Below are positions 4,990 through 7,155 of a DNA stretch of 7,155 nt, one piece after another. The stretch comes from Candidatus Gastranaerophilales bacterium (GTDB lineage: Bacteria; Cyanobacteriota; Vampirovibrionia; Gastranaerophilales; Gastranaerophilaceae). A model generated the notes under the pieces. That model had not been told where the DNA came from and made no database searches. It saw only the letters and a program-made list of their open reading frames with translations. Each line of letters begins with the position of its first letter. Within the stretch, counting starts at the first letter, position 1. The stretch is taken from positions 1 through 7,155 of the forward strand of contig CANROV010000098.1 of the NCBI GenBank assembly GCA_947632315.1. Reading direction: 5' to 3'. A program made the translations under genes and the position numbers.

Positions 4990-6642
4990 TTAGACCCCCA
5001 AAAGTTTTTTTGCAAATAATTCAGATTCCTCGTTAATCTCTCCGGAACACAATAACGCCATAGCTTTTACTCTATTTTCTCCGGTAAGATTATATACATT
5101 TACTTTTGTTTGGTCGCCTTGTTCCTTTTTTACATAAAAATGTGAAACAGCTTTTGCAGCAATTATTGGCTGGTGAGTTATTAATATTATTTGATGAGTT
5201 TTTGACAAATCAGTTATTTCATCTGCAACTGCTTGTGAGGCTTTACCTGAAATTCCGGTATCTATTTCGTCAAATATAACCGTATTGGTATTATCAGCTT
5301 TGGCAAAAATTGTTTTTATTGCCAGCATTATTCTTGATATTTCACCGCCGGACGCTGTTTTCGCCAATGGTTTTACAGGTTCCGAAACATTTGTGGATAT
5401 CATAAACTCAACTTTATCCGTTCCGTTTTCATTCATAGGACATGCCTGTATATCAATTTCAAACCTGGATTTAGGGAGTTCTAATTTTTCAAGTTCTTTG
5501 CTTACCGCCTCAGATAATACTTTTGCTAATTCTTTTCTTGCATTACTTATTATATTTGATAATGAAATTAATTCTTCCGAAAGCTGAGATTTCTCTTTTT
5601 CCAGCATTATTATTTCTTCTTGTGATGTTTCTATTTGCGAGTATTCTTCAGACAAATTATTATATGTATTTACTATTTCTTCAAGATTATTTCCGTATTT
5701 TCTTTTTAACTTATCAAAAATACTTAATCGTTCATTAATAAAATCCATACGTTCATTGTCATTTTCTTTACTTTCACAATAATTTCTTAAATCTGAAGCA
5801 GTTTCTTTAAGTGTTTCATATGAATTTATAAAAGATTCTTCTATAGAAATAATGCTTTCATCCATACTTGATAACTTGGTTATATTTGATTTGACACTTC
5901 CAAGCATATTAATAATGTTATCGTCATCCCCATACAATGCCCAATATGCATTATAAGAAAGCTCTTTTAGCTTTTCTACGTTAGACAATATTTCAAGTTC
6001 TTTTTTTAATTTTTCTTCTTCTTCAAAATCTTCTATATGTGCATTTTCTATTTCTTCTATTTGGAATTTTAAAAATTCTTTTTTTTGTTCTGAATCATTA
6101 GCTATACTTATTAAAGTATCAAGTTTTTTATTTATATTAAGTAAATTACTATATTTTTCTTTAAATATTGAAATATTATCTCTATGAGGTTTTAAGGCAA
6201 AGTTATCCAGTAAAATAATATGATTTTTTGGCTGGATATAGTTATAACTTTGATGCTGAGTGTGAATATCGAGCAATTTTTCTCTTATTTCTTTTATAAA
6301 ATCACTGTTTACAATTACGCCGTTTATTCTGTATCTGGATGAAGAAGGAAGAATTTCCTTTGTAATAATAATTTCATTATTTGAAATATCAATATAATTT
6401 TCTTCAAAAATTTTTGTATTAAAATCTGAATTTAATTCAATAAGCAATTCTATATAAGCTTTGTCTTTTCCTGTTTTAATTTGTTCTTTAGCGGATTTAG
6501 CACCCAAAGCCGAGTCAATTGCGCCTATAATAATACTTTTTCCTGCTCCGGTTTCTCCCGTAAAGACATTAAATCCCTTACTAAATTCAAGAGTTAAATC
6601 ATCAATTAATATATAATCTTTTACTGTTATTGATTTTATCAT
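4990..6642 (-). CDS. recN: DNA repair protein RecN
   Basis: RecN is an SMC-like cytoplasmic ATPase that acts early in recombinational repair of DNA double-strand breaks, holding DNA ends and sister chromosomes together. The 550-residue length matches the family. The N-terminal half-domain has the Walker A motif GETGAGKS at residues 29-36 and a Q-loop-type DIHTQHQ at 125-131. Residues about 155-385 are a charged, Leu/Glu/Lys-rich region typical of the antiparallel coiled coil. The C-terminal half-domain has the ABC signature KTASGGEISR at 428-437, Walker B TVIFDEID at 454-461, the D-loop DTGISG at 461-466, and the switch His490 in LITHQP. All ATPase motifs are present. The start lies one base after the nadK stop, with GGAAAGG (6654-6648) as ribosome-binding site inside the nadK end, so the two are almost certainly co-transcribed and coupled. 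nadK and recN are neighbours in many bacteria. Confidence 0.97.
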   Translation of the reverse strand: MIKSITVKDYILIDDLTLEFSKGFNVFTGETGAGKSIIIGAIDSALGAKSAKEQIKTGKDKAYIELLIELNSDFNTKIFEENYIDISNNEIIITKEILPSSSRYRINGVIVNSDFIKEIREKLLDIHTQHQSYNYIQPKNHIILLDNFALKPHRDNISIFKEKYSNLLNINKKLDTLISIANDSEQKKEFLKFQIEEIENAHIEDFEEEEKLKKELEILSNVEKLKELSYNAYWALYGDDDNIINMLGSVKSNITKLSSMDESIISIEESFINSYETLKETASDLRNYCESKENDNERMDFINERLSIFDKLKRKYGNNLEEIVNTYNNLSEEYSQIETSQEEIIMLEKEKSQLSEELISLSNIISNARKELAKVLSEAVSKELEKLELPKSRFEIDIQACPMNENGTDKVEFMISTNVSEPVKPLAKTASGGEISRIMLAIKTIFAKADNTNTVIFDEIDTGISGKASQAVADEITDLSKTHQIILITHQPIIAAKAVSHFYVKKEQGDQTKVNVYNLTGENRVKAMALLCSGEINEESELFAKKLLGV

Positions 6643-6643
6643 C

Positions 6644-7155
6644 TTAACCTTTCCAGGATAAGCCCCAATGGAGTTTTTCTTTTAAAACCGAATAAAAAGA
6701 ATTTTTCTCAATGTTTAAAAGAATTAATTTTGTTACAAATTCACTTTTTTTAATTTCAATAGCTTCATTCAAGCCCAAATCATAAGTTTCTTGACCGTCA
6801 GCAGATATTTTTAGCAACGGTTTATTTTGGCTGGAAGTTATTTTAATGACCTCATCAGACGGAATAACAATAGGTCTTGCATTCATCGTATGAGGACATA
6901 TCGGAACCAATACAATGGCATCTAATATTGGTGCCAGTATCGGCCCGCCTGCCGACAATGTATATGCCGTTGAACCTGTTGGCGTAGATATTATTAAGCC
7001 GTCCGCAAGGTAATCACATACTATATTATCATTTATATGTACATATAATCTTGATGTTCTAGAAAATCCATCGCCTTTAATTACTATATCATTTAATGCG
7101 TTTAATTTTCCGTTCAATGAGGATAACATAATTCTGTCTTCTATTTTAAACGCTC
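6644..7155 (-). CDS. nadK: NAD kinase, N-terminally cut by window edge
   Basis: NadK phosphorylates NAD+ to NADP+ with ATP or polyphosphate and is the sole source of NADP+ in most bacteria. The frame is open from base 7155 to the TAA at 6644-6646, about 170 residues of a family near 290, so the N-terminal part with the GGDGT nucleotide motif lies outside. The ATG at 7129 is internal: the eight codons before it read AFKIEDRI, which continues into ML and fits the family's conserved segment before the second domain. Counted from that Met, family marks are ALNDIVI at 11-17, then CDYLADGLIISTPTGSTAY at 38-56 and SAGGP at 59-63, the family's most recognisable motif, and PICPHTMNARP further on. The C-terminal domain is complete. 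recN follows one base after the stop. Confidence 0.95.
   Translation of the reverse strand, partial: AFKIEDRIMLSSLNGKLNALNDIVIKGDGFSRTSRLYVHINDNIVCDYLADGLIISTPTGSTAYTLSAGGPILAPILDAIVLVPICPHTMNARPIVIPSDEVIKITSSQNKPLLKISADGQETYDLGLNEAIEIKKSEFVTKLILLNIEKNSFYSVLKEKLHWGLSWKG

Noticed and set aside
5285..5738. Two plus-strand open frames of 100 and 71 codons
   Set aside because: Both are antisense to recN, whose ATPase motifs fix the coding strand; their peptides are low-complexity hydrophobic by-products of AT-rich DNA.
7127..7129. ATG as a possible start of nadK
   Set aside because: The frame stays open upstream to the window edge and encodes AFKIEDRI, part of the conserved NAD kinase sequence, so the true start is outside.

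Overview
The window is AT-rich (roughly one third G+C by eye) and bacterial. Every convincing gene lies on the minus strand, so it is described from right to left. The layout is: 3' part of nadK; recN one base later; a 257-bp non-coding gap; a 581-residue protein made almost entirely of 35/37-residue tandem repeats; a 116-bp gap; a D-2-hydroxyacid dehydrogenase; a 272-bp AT-rich gap; and asd followed after 12 bp by dapA, which runs off the left edge. There are no insertion sequences, tRNAs, rRNAs or CRISPR arrays.

The housekeeping genes form two compact pairs. nadK-recN is probably one transcript (NADP+ supply and DNA double-strand-break repair). asd-dapA is a second transcript, with its own promoter-like sequence just upstream of asd. 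Its products act in succession: Asd makes L-aspartate 4-semialdehyde, and DapA condenses it with pyruvate on the way to diaminopimelate and lysine. The presence of dapA implies a bacterium that makes diaminopimelate. The dehydrogenase stands alone and belongs to the D-lactate dehydrogenase-like superfamily.

The unfamiliar part is the middle. The repeat protein (2987-4732) has no signal peptide or membrane segment, a lysine-rich N-terminus with a short PLFQG motif, and 13 tandem repeats that should form a helical solenoid. It has its own promoter-like sequence but only a poor ribosome-binding site, and I do not recognise it as a named family. Other unexplained signals are a promoter-plus-two-hairpin unit on the otherwise empty plus strand (about 1732-1835), which looks like a small RNA gene of about 70 nt, and a perfect 10-bp inverted repeat that abuts the start codon of the dehydrogenase.

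Taxonomy is a guess. The low G+C, the gene content and the lysine-rich N-terminus with an F-x-G motif remind me of gut Gastranaerophilales (non-photosynthetic relatives of Cyanobacteria), but a low-GC Firmicute cannot be excluded from this sequence alone.
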